From: Apoda limacodes
Lineage: Eukaryota > Arthropoda > Insecta > Lepidoptera > Limacodidae
Assembly (NCBI GenBank): GCA_946406115.1
Contig: OX291560.1
Coordinates: forward strand, 7,565,158-7,629,157
Direction: 5' to 3'
Length of the DNA: 64,000 nucleotides
The notes under the pieces are model-generated. The model was not told where the DNA came from. It saw nothing but the letters and a program-made list of their open reading frames with translations, and made no database searches. Position numbers and translations under genes: made by a program. The first letter of the stretch is position 1. The number at the start of each line of letters is the position of its first letter. Below are positions 44,965-55,109 of the stretch, one piece after another.

Positions 44965-46500
44965 AATTAATCAGAGGTAGGTGAACCAAAATAAAGATGT
45001 AATATTTACGAGTAAAGAAATATAAACTACACTTAAATATTTACACTTAAATAATATCTACATACAATATCAATACATATATACATAAAATAAATACATA
45101 TTAGCTAGGTTTCCGTAAAAAAATGTCGCATATCTAGCTAACTTGCAAACAATTTACGTTCCTTACCCGTTGTTTGGTCGCTATAGTGACGTTTTTACAC
45201 AATTTTAATATGTTATTTTACTGTAGTTTTGATTATTGACCACCGGGTCAGACAATTTTTTTGCACTGTTAGTAAAATAAATCCCTAAGAAAATAATATG
45301 TAAGCAGGTAAATGTGCCGCATTGGCTTCACAGTTAAAATGTATTAAGGCTGCACCGTACTCTAATGTGCAGTTTTCTGCTCGTTTTTAAAAGCGATTCC
45401 GCTGTCCTGTAGTAAGAACCAGACAAAAAAAATATAACATGCCTTAACACATTCTTTAACTAGAACGTTATTGAATTTTTTTTTAAGATATCTGTTGGAA
45501 CGTCGGTTATACACAATAACGGCCGACCCTCTTGTTTAATCCAATCAATCTATTTTTAATCCATAACTCCTTATAAACAAGTAACTGAAACATAATTTAT
45601 GTTTATATATTTATATACATAAAATAACTATAAACCTAGAAAATTACTGTAATAATAGAAGTTCTATATCTTATGTGATATAATCGTAATTAATTAATTT
45701 TTATTTTTTACGCCAAGCTGTTCGCTAATTTTTTATTTATTTTTTCTCACAGAAAAATAAACTCTATTTGATATGAACATCGTCGATTTCAGCTTAACGC
45801 CCATACAGCTAATGTATTTAGAATGACAATAAAGACACATCCTGTTTTACACAGATTTTTCAATAAAACCTTCCAACTCTTGTCCATGTTTATAAACAGA
45901 GAGCCCCCTGTAGTCAGCGATTTGTCTCGACACGCCTCAGGTTTTAAATCACCCCATATATCTCTTGGCAGGGTCGATAATAAAATTATTTATTCAATAA
46001 AACAAATAGTCTGGAATAATGTGTTACTTTTGTCGCTCTTACCTTGTACTTGGTAATGGTCGACCATAAATATTGGGTAAATATCGTAGGTCTGTTGTTA
46101 AGTCTCGGATGTATGTATGGGTAAGATAAAGTAGATGTATATGTATGTACCTGTTAAAATAGTGTTACTAATGTTTAAATTAATGTCATTATTCATTATA
46201 AAGTAATGATTGTTTATGATTTAGCTAGCAAATTTTATCAAAATGAAATCGTAAATATCAAGTAAAATAAATAGGTATTTAGGAAAGTGGCGTTTTGTTT
46301 ACCGACATAATGTACATTATGCGGTTTATGTCAATAATCCAACCAAAGAGAATGAGCCAAATTTGTACAGTATGTCGTACAGAATTTATGGCTTTTTAAC
46401 TTGACTGGATTATGACATTAAGCGCATTGAAACAGTGAACTGAACGCACCTAAAGTACACAGCTATTAGTTAGTTTAAGTATTGAAGTGTGATATATGGT
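44965..46500. other. Unassigned stretch
   Basis: AT-rich with no recognised gene. 45670-45790 includes 'cagcttaacgcccatacagc', a possible piece of a dispersed repeat. The 77-residue frame at 45823-46056 has no known domain. Confidence 0.4.
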
Positions 46501-46504
46501 GATA

Positions 46505-46840
46505 TCTTGTAACACTATTACAGAAAAACCATTATCTATAAAAACGGCAAAAAAATCACGTTTGTTGTATTGGAGGGGGGCCCTTAATTATTTGATTTAT
46601 TTTAATTTGATTATTTATTTTTAAAGTGAATATATGTATAACTAAATATTCTGTGAATATTTCAAGCGTCTGCCTGTTGCCGGTATCAATATCGAGCAAA
46701 AACGATGAAAAAAAATCACGTTTGTTGTATGGGAGCCCCCTTAAATATTTATTATATTCTGTAGTATATTTTGTTATAGCGGCATCAGAATTACATCACC
46801 TGTAAAAATTTCAACTGCCTAACTCAGACGGTTCATGTAC
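46505..46840 (+). repeat. Two tandem pieces of the 'aagtgcgagtcgga' repeat family
   Basis: 'ccattatctataaaaacggc' and 'aaaaaaatcacgtttgttgt' occur at about 46530-46567, and 'aaaaaaatcacgtttgttgt' with 'tgggagcccccttaaatatt' again at 46711-46760, followed by 'tgttatagcggcatcagaat' and 'aaaaatttcaactgcctaac'. The same blocks occur at 61968-62045 and, reversed, at 48295-48345. Non-coding. Confidence 0.7.
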
Positions 46841-46857
46841 TTAGGTTCATGTCGTCT

Positions 46858-47353
46858 AGTACTTGTGGAACCTTGTGTTTCAGGTATTTTTGTTGGTATG
46901 AGTGCGATGAGAGCCACATTACACTATTTAATCCAAACAAAAATGCAACACTGCCCGTGTGCTTTTTACACGTTGCACCGGGATTTCCCTAATCAGAGAC
47001 ATCACTTTGATCTATTGTTTAGATGCGTTTAAAAAAAATGTGTCGTGTAGGAACGAATATAAAAGATAGTTATATCGATAGTTTTTTCAGACAATCGATA
47101 GTGTCGATAGTTAAAATACTATCGATAGTTGGATTGACTATCGATATTAAGCAACACTAGTTGGATTGGATTCAATAATTTTTTATTCATATATACCTAC
47201 ATATTATACCCACTCTGATTGGGGAAATCAAGGTGCAACTTTTAAAAATAACAAGGGTAGTGTTGCATAGTTGTTAGGTATAAATAGTGTAATGCAGCTC
47301 TCATCGCACTCATACCAACGAAAATACCGGGAACTCAAGGTTCCACAAGTACT
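46858..47353. repeat. Fold-back element with 141-bp arms
   Basis: 46858-46998 and 47213-47353 are inverted repeats of equal length (paired positions sum to 94211), roughly 80 percent alike. They start at 'agtacttgtggaacc' and run to 'tttccctaatcagag'. The 214-bp loop holds five copies of the palindromic octamer 'atcgatag' or a close variant (47076-47145), then 'taagcaacactag'. Non-coding, old judging by divergence. Confidence 0.85.
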
Positions 47354-47504
47354 AATCGTACAGTCACAAGTTCCGTATCCGAAGATCAGCTTTTTTTGCC
47401 ACATCAGGCACAAAGTCATACCAGTCGTTGAATCCATAATTGATGTTTGTTAATATTTAGAAGAACCAATTATACATAAGTATGATTCTGCTTTAAAATA
47501 TAAA

Positions 47505-47755
47505 CTCCCTCGCAGCCTAGTTGGTAGTGTGGCCAGCTACTGTGCAGAGGGTGTGGGTTCGATTCCCGCACTGAACATTTATGTCATAAAATAACATCAT
47601 AACGTTTGTCTGGAGTCTGGTTTGATATGTATGTATTTACAAAAAAAATGTATATCTATGTATTTGCATCCGTTGTCTGGTACCCATAACACAAGCTTTG
47701 CTTACTTTAGGGCCAGACTGTGTTGTGTGTAATATCCAAAATATTTATTATTATT
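47505..47755 (+). repeat. tRNA-headed SINE, head type 1
   Basis: The head 'ctccctcgcagcctagttgg' is followed by the B box in 'tgggttcgattcccgcac', 'tgatatgtatgtatttac', then 'cacaagctttgcttacttta' and 'gtgttgtgtgtaatatcc', ending in 'aaatatttattattatt'. Full-length and near-identical in layout to 18661-18934. Confidence 0.88.
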
Positions 47756-47759
47756 GAGG

Positions 47760-48290
47760 AAAATCAACTTTTGTCTTGTGTCAAACAAATAACTAGTTAT
47801 GCTGTTCAGCAACGTCTGTTCTTTCGGAAAGGATATTTTCCAAGGCGTAGAGGGCGGATTGTGGATGAAAAAAGGAAACTGGCTGAAGGAAAAGAATTCG
47901 AACAATTAAATTTTAATCAATCAAAATTTAAGTATATTTTAATATTACTAAAATATGCTTAGAACTGTTATTAATATAAAAATATACAAAATTGTATTTC
48001 ATTTCATACCTTTAAAAGTCTGGAAAACTATCGATACTATCGGAATGTTAAATAATCGTTGTTAAGCAACACTAAATCTAACAATGTAATTGCTATATTG
48101 AAACACCTCTATGAAATTAAGAATCACTTACTTTAGTGATACTTTTCAAAAATTTATTTTATTAATCATGAATAAAATTTTTCGCTAAATTCCAATAATT
48201 TATGTACGAAATTATGAACTGATTTAATACTAAACCATATCGTTTTTTATTTACAAACAACGCCATCTATTGGTAATGCACTATATTAAT
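47760..48290. other. Unassigned stretch
   Basis: An 80-codon frame at 47720-47962 contains KRKLAEGKEFEQLNFNQSKF but matches nothing I know, and its first part lies in the SINE. 48028-48070 ('aactatcgatactatcgg', 'gttaagcaacacta') echoes the loop of the 46858 element. Confidence 0.4.
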
Positions 48291-48294
48291 TTTA

Positions 48295-48430
48295 ATAGTT
48301 TCGTACCCAGAGGGTGCCATCGAAGCCCTATTACTAAGCCTACGCTGTTTGTCTGTCTGTCTATCTGTCTATCTGTCTGTCCGTCTGTCTGTCTATCTGT
48401 CTGTCTGTCTATCTGTCTGTCTTTCAGACC
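48295..48430 (-). repeat. Repeat fragment with (GTCT)n microsatellite
   Basis: 'agagggtgccatcgaagccc' and 'tattactaagcctacgctg' belong to the reverse of the family at 46505. The 48347-48423 stretch is a tetranucleotide array, gtct interrupted by atct and gtcc, which commonly expands at this point of the family. Confidence 0.75.
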
Positions 48431-48716
48431 GAAATAAGTAGAAGTCTAAATTTTTCACTGAATATGTGTCATAATGGAGGATTATATATAAAATAATAAA
48501 ATTTAAAAAAGTTAAAATTTAAAGGAGAACAAGAAACACATTTTCGTAGTTTTTGCTCTATTGTAAAAATAGTTATACATACTAAATTAAAATTTGCAGT
48601 GAAAAACAGTGTGAACTCTAAAGTATTTATTTTATTATTTATTATTTTATTTTAAATTACCAGTACAGCGCCATCTAGCCTATTATTAAAAGAAACAGTA
48701 ACACATTTGTTTGTTT

Positions 48717-48772
48717 GAAACGATGTTCAAAGTTAAGCAACGTCGAGCTTGGTCAGTACTTGGATGGGTATG
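48717..48772 (+). repeat. 5S rRNA-derived fragment, plus strand
   Basis: 'aaagttaagcaacgtcgagc' and 'ttggtcagtacttggatggg' match the internal promoter half of 5S rRNA. It stops before the 3' part, and the 5' part is absent. An inverted relative lies at 48906-48958, so the pair can fold back. Confidence 0.8.
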
Positions 48773-48819
48773 ACTTTTTTCCTGAATTACCTTAATTTAC
48801 ATGCAAGTTATTATCATCG

Positions 48820-48870
48820 GTCAAGTGTAAGTCAGACTAGCGCACCGTGGGTTCCAAACCACGATTTACG
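48820..48870 (+). repeat. 'aagtgcgagtcgga' family fragment
   Basis: 'cggtcaagtgtaagtcagac', then 'gcgcaccgtgggttcc', is a diverged copy of the motif at 52747, 52850, 53938 and 61972. Confidence 0.65.
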
Positions 48871-48905
48871 TAATTAACGAACACAAACAAAAACAAAAAG
48901 TGTGC

Positions 48906-48958
48906 CCCATCCACTCACTGACCAAGCCCAACGTTGCTTAACTTTAAATATCGTTTCC
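48906..48958 (-). repeat. 5S rRNA-derived fragment, minus strand
   Basis: Read in reverse: 'atatttaaagttaagcaacg', 'ttgggcttggtcagtgag' and 'ggatggggc', the same 5S internal region as at 48717. Together with that copy it makes an inverted pair with a 133-base loop. Confidence 0.8.
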
Positions 48959-49052
48959 AACAAAAAAATGTGTAACTACAACAGTTGCTTTATCGTGGAA
49001 ACAGTAACACATATAAGTTTTTAAATTTTCGCGTTCCATTACTAATTTTAAA

Positions 49053-49188
49053 ATAATGCAACGGGTTTAAACGCATAGGTATTTGGCAAAATACAGTCTA
49101 CCCATGACCAAGCCCAGCCGAAACGTCGGGAACAAGATATTTTGCCAAATAACGACGCGGTTTAATCCCGTTGTATTATTGTTACAGT
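49053..49188 (-). repeat. Hairpin element, copy 2
   Basis: 'gcaacgggtttaaacgca' and 'ggtatttggcaaaata' are mirrored by 'atattttgccaaataacg' and 'ggtttaatcccgttg', with 'ccgaaacgtcggga' in the loop. The arms are less perfect than in the 20817 copy, and the loop is longer (about 40 bases). Confidence 0.8.
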
Positions 49189-49317
49189 AACATATACTAG
49201 CTTCAATATCGCAGCTATAGTGTATGTGAGCCCTAAAGTATAACAACAAATAATAACGTTACAGCGCCATTTAGCTTATGTTTAAGAGAAACACATTTAT
49301 CACACAGTAACACATTT

Positions 49318-49580
49318 ATCGTTGGAAACGATTTCAAAGTTAAGCAACGTCGGGCTTGGTCAGTACTTGGAGGGGTGACCGCTTGGCGGCACACTTTTTG
49401 TTTGTGTTTGTATCCTTATCAGCCTCATACGTCCCCACTGCTGGGGCACGGCCTACCCTCAGAGAGGGTGATTTGAACCATAGACCACACGAGGGCCCAG
49501 TGCGGATTGTGGACTTCACATACGTCTTTTTTGTTTTTTTGACGTATGCAGGTTTCCTCATGATGTTTTCCTTCACCGAA
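49318..49580 (+). repeat. 5S rRNA-headed SINE with a second tail type
   Basis: 49331-49388 reads 'caaagttaagcaacgtcggg', 'cttggtcagtacttgg' and 'ggggtgaccgcttggcggca', the 5S internal control region. It continues with 'actgctggggcacggcctac', 'ggcccagtgcggattg' and 'aggtttcctcatgatgtttt', all common lepidopteran repeat blocks. The tail differs from that of the 15755 copy, showing that one 5S-like head is joined to different bodies. The two opposite 77-78-residue open frames are incidental. Confidence 0.8.
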
Positions 49581-49769
49581 AATTTTTAAAATTAATTAAT
49601 TCTTCGTCTTTGATAAAACTCAGTTCTGTTAGAATTTAGAGGGTGCTGAATTTAAATATTTTATTAGTTTTTTTTTTATTCAAGATGGCTAATTTCAAAA
49701 CAATAAGAAGTAACTCTTTTCGTAGTTGTTGCCAGATAGTTTATTACATTTATTAACTCACACTTTTTT

Positions 49770-49878
49770 TATTCAAGTAGACTTCTAAACTATTTTAAAA
49801 TTATTAATTTTATAAACTTTACCGCAGCTCCGAAATAATTTACTACCTAGAAGAACTGGCAATAAACTCAATCCTATA
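49770..49878 (-). repeat. LINE 3'-end repeat, minus strand
   Basis: Reverse of the block at 51655: 'gagtttattgccagttcttc' and 'attatttcggagctgcggta'. More diverged than the copy at 43600. Confidence 0.65.
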
Positions 49879-50147
49879 GTAGTCCTGCATATTTTTATAG
49901 GGACCACATCCACAGTACCCACCACGCTTTTTTAGTTCTATCACATAAATTGCTGTTAATTCTGACGTTTGAGCTTGACCTTGCTATATATTTGTGATAC
50001 TCTTACGTAATAACTGCTTCAAAGTTTGGTTTCCCAGTCCAGTGTAGCTCAGATCAGTATAATCTATGAAAAGTCCATCACACATGGAGCTATTATAGTA
50101 TATATTAATATAAGTACCAAAATATATCTATAAATAGTCTGGGGAGA

Positions 50148-50190
50148 GATTTTGCCTTAAGCTTGTTTGCCACCTTATAAAAAATACAAA
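50148..50190 (+). repeat. Tiny remnant of the jockey-like LINE 3' end
   Basis: 'taagcttgtttgccacctta' followed by an A-rich run matches the last bases of the LINE copies at 25151, 30466 and 33925. It is about 40 bases long. Confidence 0.6.
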
Positions 50191-50458
50191 ACCGAAATAT
50201 ATATTTATAGTAGTGTGCATGTTCAATCGAAGATAACTATGGAAAATATATTGTGATACGCCTTACTTTAATAAATATTATAAATATATATTAGAACTTC
50301 GTGTTTGTGAAAGTCATCGCTAAATATGTATTTATTCTTTTTATTCGTGCCATTGTATTGACGTGTTCGGTTATTTTACTAAGACAGTGAATTGACATAG
50401 GAATGTCCAAAAGCCATATTTACCATTTTATAAAACACCACCAGAGAAAAAAATCGTC

Positions 50459-50722
50459 GGTTCCGTTGCTCATTAGATAATAACCCAGCTGCTGAATCAA
50501 GGGGCGTGGGTTCTATTCCTGCCTAAGAGAAACATTTCTGTGATGAACATGTGTGTTTTCCTTCAAACTGGGTTTGTTCTATGTATAATATGTATGTTTT
50601 TACAAAAAGAAATTATAGATATTTTATTGTATCCGTCTGGTAGCATTGTAAATACAAGCTTCTTTTAGCTTGGGACCAGATGGCGCTGTGTGTAATGTAC
50701 AAAAATATTTATTATTATTATT
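50459..50722 (+). repeat. tRNA-headed SINE, head type 2
   Basis: 'ataataacccagctgctgaa', 'tcaaggggcgtgggttctat' (a changed B box) and 'tcctgcctaagagaaacatt' lead to 'tgtataatatgtatgttttt' and the tail 'gatggcgctgtgtgtaatgt'. The head resembles that at 16919 and differs from that at 18661 and 47505. Confidence 0.82.
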
Positions 50723-50856
50723 TATAATATAAATGCAAAAGTTACACAAAGCCCAAACAGACAAACAATCAATAAACATTGTTAGAACAACAAACTGTCG
50801 ACACTTATCAATACGATACAAACCTCTCCTGCTTGGCCTTGGGGGCCTTGGGGGCT

Positions 50857-50918
50857 ATATATATACATATATATATACATACATATATACATATATATTG
50901 TATATATATATATTGTAT
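50857..50918. repeat. (TA/TACA)n microsatellite
   Basis: Alternating 'tatatatacata' units run over about 60 bases, preceded by two 'ggccttggg' repeats (50836-50854). Low complexity; opposite open frames over it are artefacts. Confidence 0.9.
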
Positions 50919-51085
50919 TGCGTCCCACAAACGTGGTAAGTTTTAAGCCCATCGCCGCATTGGGCGCAAACCGGAGTCGAGAAAACTTTGAAATTAACTA
51001 ATTGAAATAATATTATTTGCTCATACCGGAAAGCGAACCCGAGTCCTGTAACGTAGCGGCTTAGAACTGTACTGCTACGCCAAAT
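50918..51085 (-). repeat. Possible tRNA-related SINE, different family
   Basis: The minus strand reads 'tggcgtagcagtacagttct', 'ctacgttacaggactcgggt' and 'tcgctttccggtatgagc', which is tRNA-like with a near B box, then a body ending 'atgggcttaaaacttacc' and 'gtgggacgcaatacaa'. Only one copy is present here, so the assignment is tentative. Confidence 0.45.
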
Positions 51086-51099
51086 ACATACATTAATGC

Positions 51100-51650
51100 A
51101 ATAAAAACCTGATAAAGAGTACACAAAGTATATCCGTTTAGGTAAGTACTACAACGTTCAAGAAAAAAAGTGAGTATTCACTAAAACTGCAAAACAAAAG
51201 TCAAATGCCATGCAGGTTAACAAAAATTCCCCTAATTTGTTTTTAAAATGCGTGATAACAATCAAAATGGAAGCGGCTAATAAAGGCACAGAGCAGACGG
51301 GCGATTTTCAGTCGCGAACTGACTCGAGGGCACTCAGCACCTTTTAATTCTTACACCCCATTTGTTGCAGTCTGCGTAGCCCCTGCTTAGAAAATACATG
51401 GAAACAACTGAAAGCTGGCGGTGCATATAAACTGACGATTTGAACAAAATTCTGCTACTTTTAGTACCTATGTATAGTTACTCATTCTGCGAATTTCTGC
51501 ACTCATAACACGAGATGAAATGGTTTTTCATACAACATTTTGCATATCATAAAAGCACTGTTGTCTGCTTCTATTAAAGGTAAGCAGTAACTTGTAAGTT
51601 TGAAAAAAATATGTATTGTATATAGTTAATGTTAAAATATTACTAAAGAA
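51100..51650. other. Unassigned stretch
   Basis: No gene or repeat recognised. Confidence 0.4.
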
Positions 51651-51654
51651 TTAA

Positions 51655-51795
51655 TGAGTTTCTTGCCATCTCTTCTTGGTAGTAAAATTATTCCGAACCG
51701 AGGGTAGAATATTGTATAATAAATTATTAGTTAAATTGACGATTTAAAAGTACTGTTTTAAAGTCTACTTAAATTAAAATTTAAATATAAGTTAG
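51655..51795 (+). repeat. LINE 3'-end repeat, plus strand
   Basis: 'gagtttcttgccatctcttc' and 'attattccgaaccgagggta', then 'aaaagtactgttttaaagtc' and 'tacttaaattaaaattta'. Matches 43600-43725 and 49770-49878 in reverse. Confidence 0.75.
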
Positions 51796-52510
51796 AAATA
51801 GTGTCGTTTCTATTTATAAGATAGCATTACTTAGCCGACTGAACTCCATAAAAATTGCAGTTTTGAAAATCAATTTACCCTTTGTTCTATGCTGTTTTGG
51901 CATGTAAATTATTATTAGTTATATAGAGGTAGGTACTATAAATTACATATTTAGGCACCTGATTTTTGTAAATATTTGTATGACCAATATCTACTCTTTA
52001 GCACTGCTGTTCTCAATTTTTCCCTAATTCCGAGCCCGGTCCGGCGCCCTTTCATTTGTGCTCAATCGTCCAGCATCCCTTTAGCACATTTCTTTTATTT
52101 CCCCTTCCAAGGAACGTCGCGACGTATATTACCTTTTCCCGTAAGGTAATTATGACTTGAGATATTTTAAAATAAAATTTCTTTTACAATCTAGGTGTAC
52201 ACGGCTGAGACTAAGGCACGATATTGTTGTTTTAATCATATTATAAATTTATAACTGAAATAAAAAAATGATTCCTCTTCCCAAAGGATAAGGCCGCCTT
52301 ATTGTATGCTTTTCAGTACAATGTAAGTATTAGTTTTAAGTTTTTTAGTATGCAAGAATACATCAATCTTCCTATCTTCAAGACTACATGCTTATTCACT
52401 GCATTGTGGTAACTTTGTATTTGGTAAAAAACCCTTGCATCGTACGTACCATGCCATGTGAAATGAAGTTATAATACATACTTACATTTCAATAGGTTTT
52501 AATGTTGACC

Positions 52511-52701
52511 CATGGGCGTAGCGAGGTACAGGCAGGGGGGGGCGGCTGCCCCCCCCCCTAGGTGCCCATAACCTGAAGGAATTGTCTCAAAACATAAGCT
52601 ACTACTAGATGTTTACTGTATTAAAATGACATTTTCTATCAGGTCTGCCCCCCCCTAGCCAAGCCTGCCCCCCCCTAATCCAAAAGCTGGCTACGCGCAT
52701 G
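52511..52701. mobile_element. hAT-type MITE, 191 bp, with 8-bp target duplication
   Basis: The element begins 'catgggcgtagcgaggt' and ends 'agctggctacgcgcatg', inverted repeats of about 16 bases with three mismatches. It is flanked on both sides by the identical octamer 'tgttgacc' (52503-52510 and 52702-52709). An 8-bp duplication is the signature of hAT transposition. The interior has two or three C/G homopolymer blocks ('gggggggcggctgccccccc') that also pair with each other. No coding capacity; it would depend on a hAT transposase supplied elsewhere. Confidence 0.92.
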
Positions 52702-52746
52702 TGTTGACCAATTATTTTCATTTATAAATTTATTTATTTTTTTAAA

Positions 52747-52987
52747 CGGTCAAGTGCAAGTCGGACTGACGTACCTACTGTTCCGTAGGGTTTGTTTTTC
52801 GTATGGTATTTTTATACTAACCGTGATAGATTTCTGAGACAGAAAAAATGGTCAGGTGCTAGTCGGACTCGCGCACCAAGTGTAAACCGATTGTAATGAA
52901 AGGGTTAGTTGTTGTACACACCCAGCGGAAGGTTTCTGAGAAAGGAAAAACTGGTACTTAACAAGCCGGACTCGCGTAATGAGGGTA
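52747..52987 (+). repeat. Tandem pieces of the 'aagtgcgagtcgga' family
   Basis: 'ggtcaagtgcaagtcggact' at 52747 and 'ggtcaggtgctagtcggact' at 52850 each start a partial copy with 'gtaccgtagggtt'-like or 'aagtgtaaaccg' continuations. A third start near 52950-52985 is interrupted by the next element. Confidence 0.75.
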
Positions 52988-53909
52988 CACGGAGAAAAAA
53001 CTTTAGTAGCTACAAGTAAATAATACTAATAACCACTAAAATATTAGTAATTCCGAGGACAAGTAAATATCCCTGACGGTTACCAATGAGTTTTACTTAT
53101 TGTATTTACTAACAGGAATAAAACTAGTCTTGTTGGAATAAGTGTTGTTTACTAAAAACAAGTAAAATTTAATGGAATGCAAATAAAGTATAAACACGCT
53201 TACAATCAGCGTTCAATTACACCGATACGAATTGGTCCTGATGAAGCGAAGTGATGCGATGCGTACAGTAGATAACAACTGGTCAGTGTACCTGGATGAA
53301 GAAGGGCTCCGGTGGATAGTGCGTCTAATCTGTTCAGCTCAGGCTTACTAATTATGGAGCAGCGGTACAGGGGAATCCCCCGTCAGGTGAGTAGTTATAT
53401 CTGGAGAACACTTTGTCATATGCCGGTATATATCCAAACTATCGAAAAAACTTCGATTGCGCTATGTAAGACGCGTGACGTCAACCTTAATTCGTAACAG
53501 TATGATATGATGTTTGTTATTAGTAAACGTCACTAATTCTTAGAAAGGTGTTTGTAAACGTTAATTAGCCTTCATTGTAATGACAAGTAGTGTTTTATAT
53601 GCCCACTTTAATAAAACTTTTTGTAATCTTTAGTAAGCTTTACATGTTGATATTAATTACCCTACTCATAAATACGAGGAAAGTTTTATAGGATTTGTAA
53701 AATTCTGTACCTAATCCGAAGTACAAATTATTTATTACGGAAATTAATAAAACTATTTTGTTGTTATTATTTTATAGAATTCATAAAATGTACTTAAATT
53801 TGTATTGATTTGTAATTTCCAGAAAAAAAAATTTGAAATTAATAAAATTTAGTATTAACGCATTTTAATAAACAGTTTTTTAATTCGAACAATATTTTTT
53901 TTCTCCGTG
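52988..53909. mobile_element. Element with 'cacggagaaaaaa' terminal inverted repeats
   Basis: Left end 'cacggagaaaaaac' and right end 'tttttttctccgtg' are inverted over 13 bases, enclosing 922 bp. It sits inside a copy of the 52747 repeat family, whose motifs resume at 53938. No long frame is present, and the interior is dominated by 'agtaaa'- and 'aataaa'-rich sequence. 53450-53512 resembles 39508-39565. I could not find a clean target duplication, so the superfamily is undecided. Confidence 0.75.
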
Positions 53910-53934
53910 CAAACCTGTTTCTGTTTCAAGATAA

Positions 53935-54060
53935 AAATGGTCAAGTGCAAGTCGGACTCGCGTACTGAGGGTTAACCGGTTGTTATGATTTTTTGGTAAA
54001 TTATTGTGCACACGCTAAAGAAGGTTTCTGAATTACAACCCTTTGACAATATATGGCGCG
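53935..54060 (+). repeat. 'aagtgcgagtcgga' family fragment
   Basis: 'ggtcaagtgcaagtcggact', 'cgcgtactgagggttaaccg' and 'cacgctaaagaaggtttctg' parallel the copy at 52850-52940. Confidence 0.75.
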
Positions 54061-54570
54061 TTGTTTTCAAGAAAACAAACAACGTTCACCCGAGTCAGGA
54101 AATTTATAAATATTTATTACTAAGGTACAAATAATTTAAGTATTAACATTTATATTAATATGCATATTTATGCAATGAAAATAAAACTAAATGAGATATG
54201 ATCAATGGTATCTTAATTTCAGGGAAAGTAATCAGTAAGATGTAATTATTAGGAAAAGGGAAGATAATTAAAACCGCAATGTCTACAATCCGCCGAACTA
54301 TTCTCTAAACAACATAAAACCGCATAATTATTGTCTGCGTTTTGTTTCCTAAGTAGTAATTTGCATCTATTTAGCACAAGTTAAGTTACAGAAATCTGCC
54401 TTTTTTTCCAGATTTTTATTTAAAAACCATTAACACTAAGTTTTGTTTTTTTTAATTTACTAATTAATGTTTTAAATTTGGTATATTTTATTGTAAAATA
54501 TACAGAATCCTTTGCGTACACTTCCATATTAACTAAGTTACACTAAATATTTCGCCACTCATAATGCGGT

Positions 54571-54654
54571 ATTAGCATATATCGCTATATACAAAATTCC
54601 TTATTAGCATATATCGCTATATTCGATATTCGTTATAAGCATGTATGGCTATTT
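54571..54654 (+). repeat. Three 32-bp tandem units ('agcatatatcgctatat')
   Basis: 'attagcatatatcgctatat' occurs at 54571-54590 and 54603-54622, and as 'ataagcatgtatggctattt' at 54635-54654, an exact 32-bp period with decay in the third unit. Small local array with no known function. Confidence 0.85.
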
Positions 54655-54913
54655 ACCATATTCGCAAAAGATCATAAGTATAATTACTCTCATGAAATGC
54701 CAGTGAATCAAATAGCCAGAGTTTTTGTTGAGAAAATTTATCAAGGGTTTCACGATGCTTAAAATTATTTTCAGAATAGGATCTACAAAGATAAGTCATC
54801 TTTTAGGAACTACTTCTCATCATAACAATAATATTATTAAGATATCATATCATAATCAATATAATATCGTAGGTAGTTTATAATACTTTATCAATTTTAT
54901 AAAGACAAGGAAT

Positions 54914-55105
54914 TCGTGGCCCATGGATGCCGCACTGTCAGACCTGGCTGTTTGTAATATGACAGCAGTCGTTAAGCCAAGTCAGAAGCCTTATTGGCAG
55001 CTTGAAAAACCGCACTAGGCCAGCGTGGTGGACTGTGGCTTAACCCTCCTTCTTCAATAAGTGACCTGTGCCCCTGCAGTGGGACGTATAACGGCTAAGG
55101 CGATT
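54914..55105 (+). repeat. Retroposon tail shared with the 15755 5S SINE
   Basis: 'atatgacagcagtcgttaag', 'ccaagtcagaagccttattg', 'gtggtggactgtggcttaac' and 'cccctgcagtgggacgtata' match 15896-16075 in order. No 5S-like head is attached here, so it is either a truncated SINE or the end of the partner LINE. Confidence 0.75.
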
Positions 55106-55109
55106 ATAA

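Noticed and set aside
49331..49390. Functional 5S rRNA gene
   Set aside because: Only the internal control region is recognisable; the 5' half and the terminal stem are missing and the sequence continues into a repeat body.
54571..54654. CRISPR-like array
   Set aside because: Three AT-rich units in an animal genome, with decaying repeats and no spacers of uniform size; a simple tandem repeat explains it.
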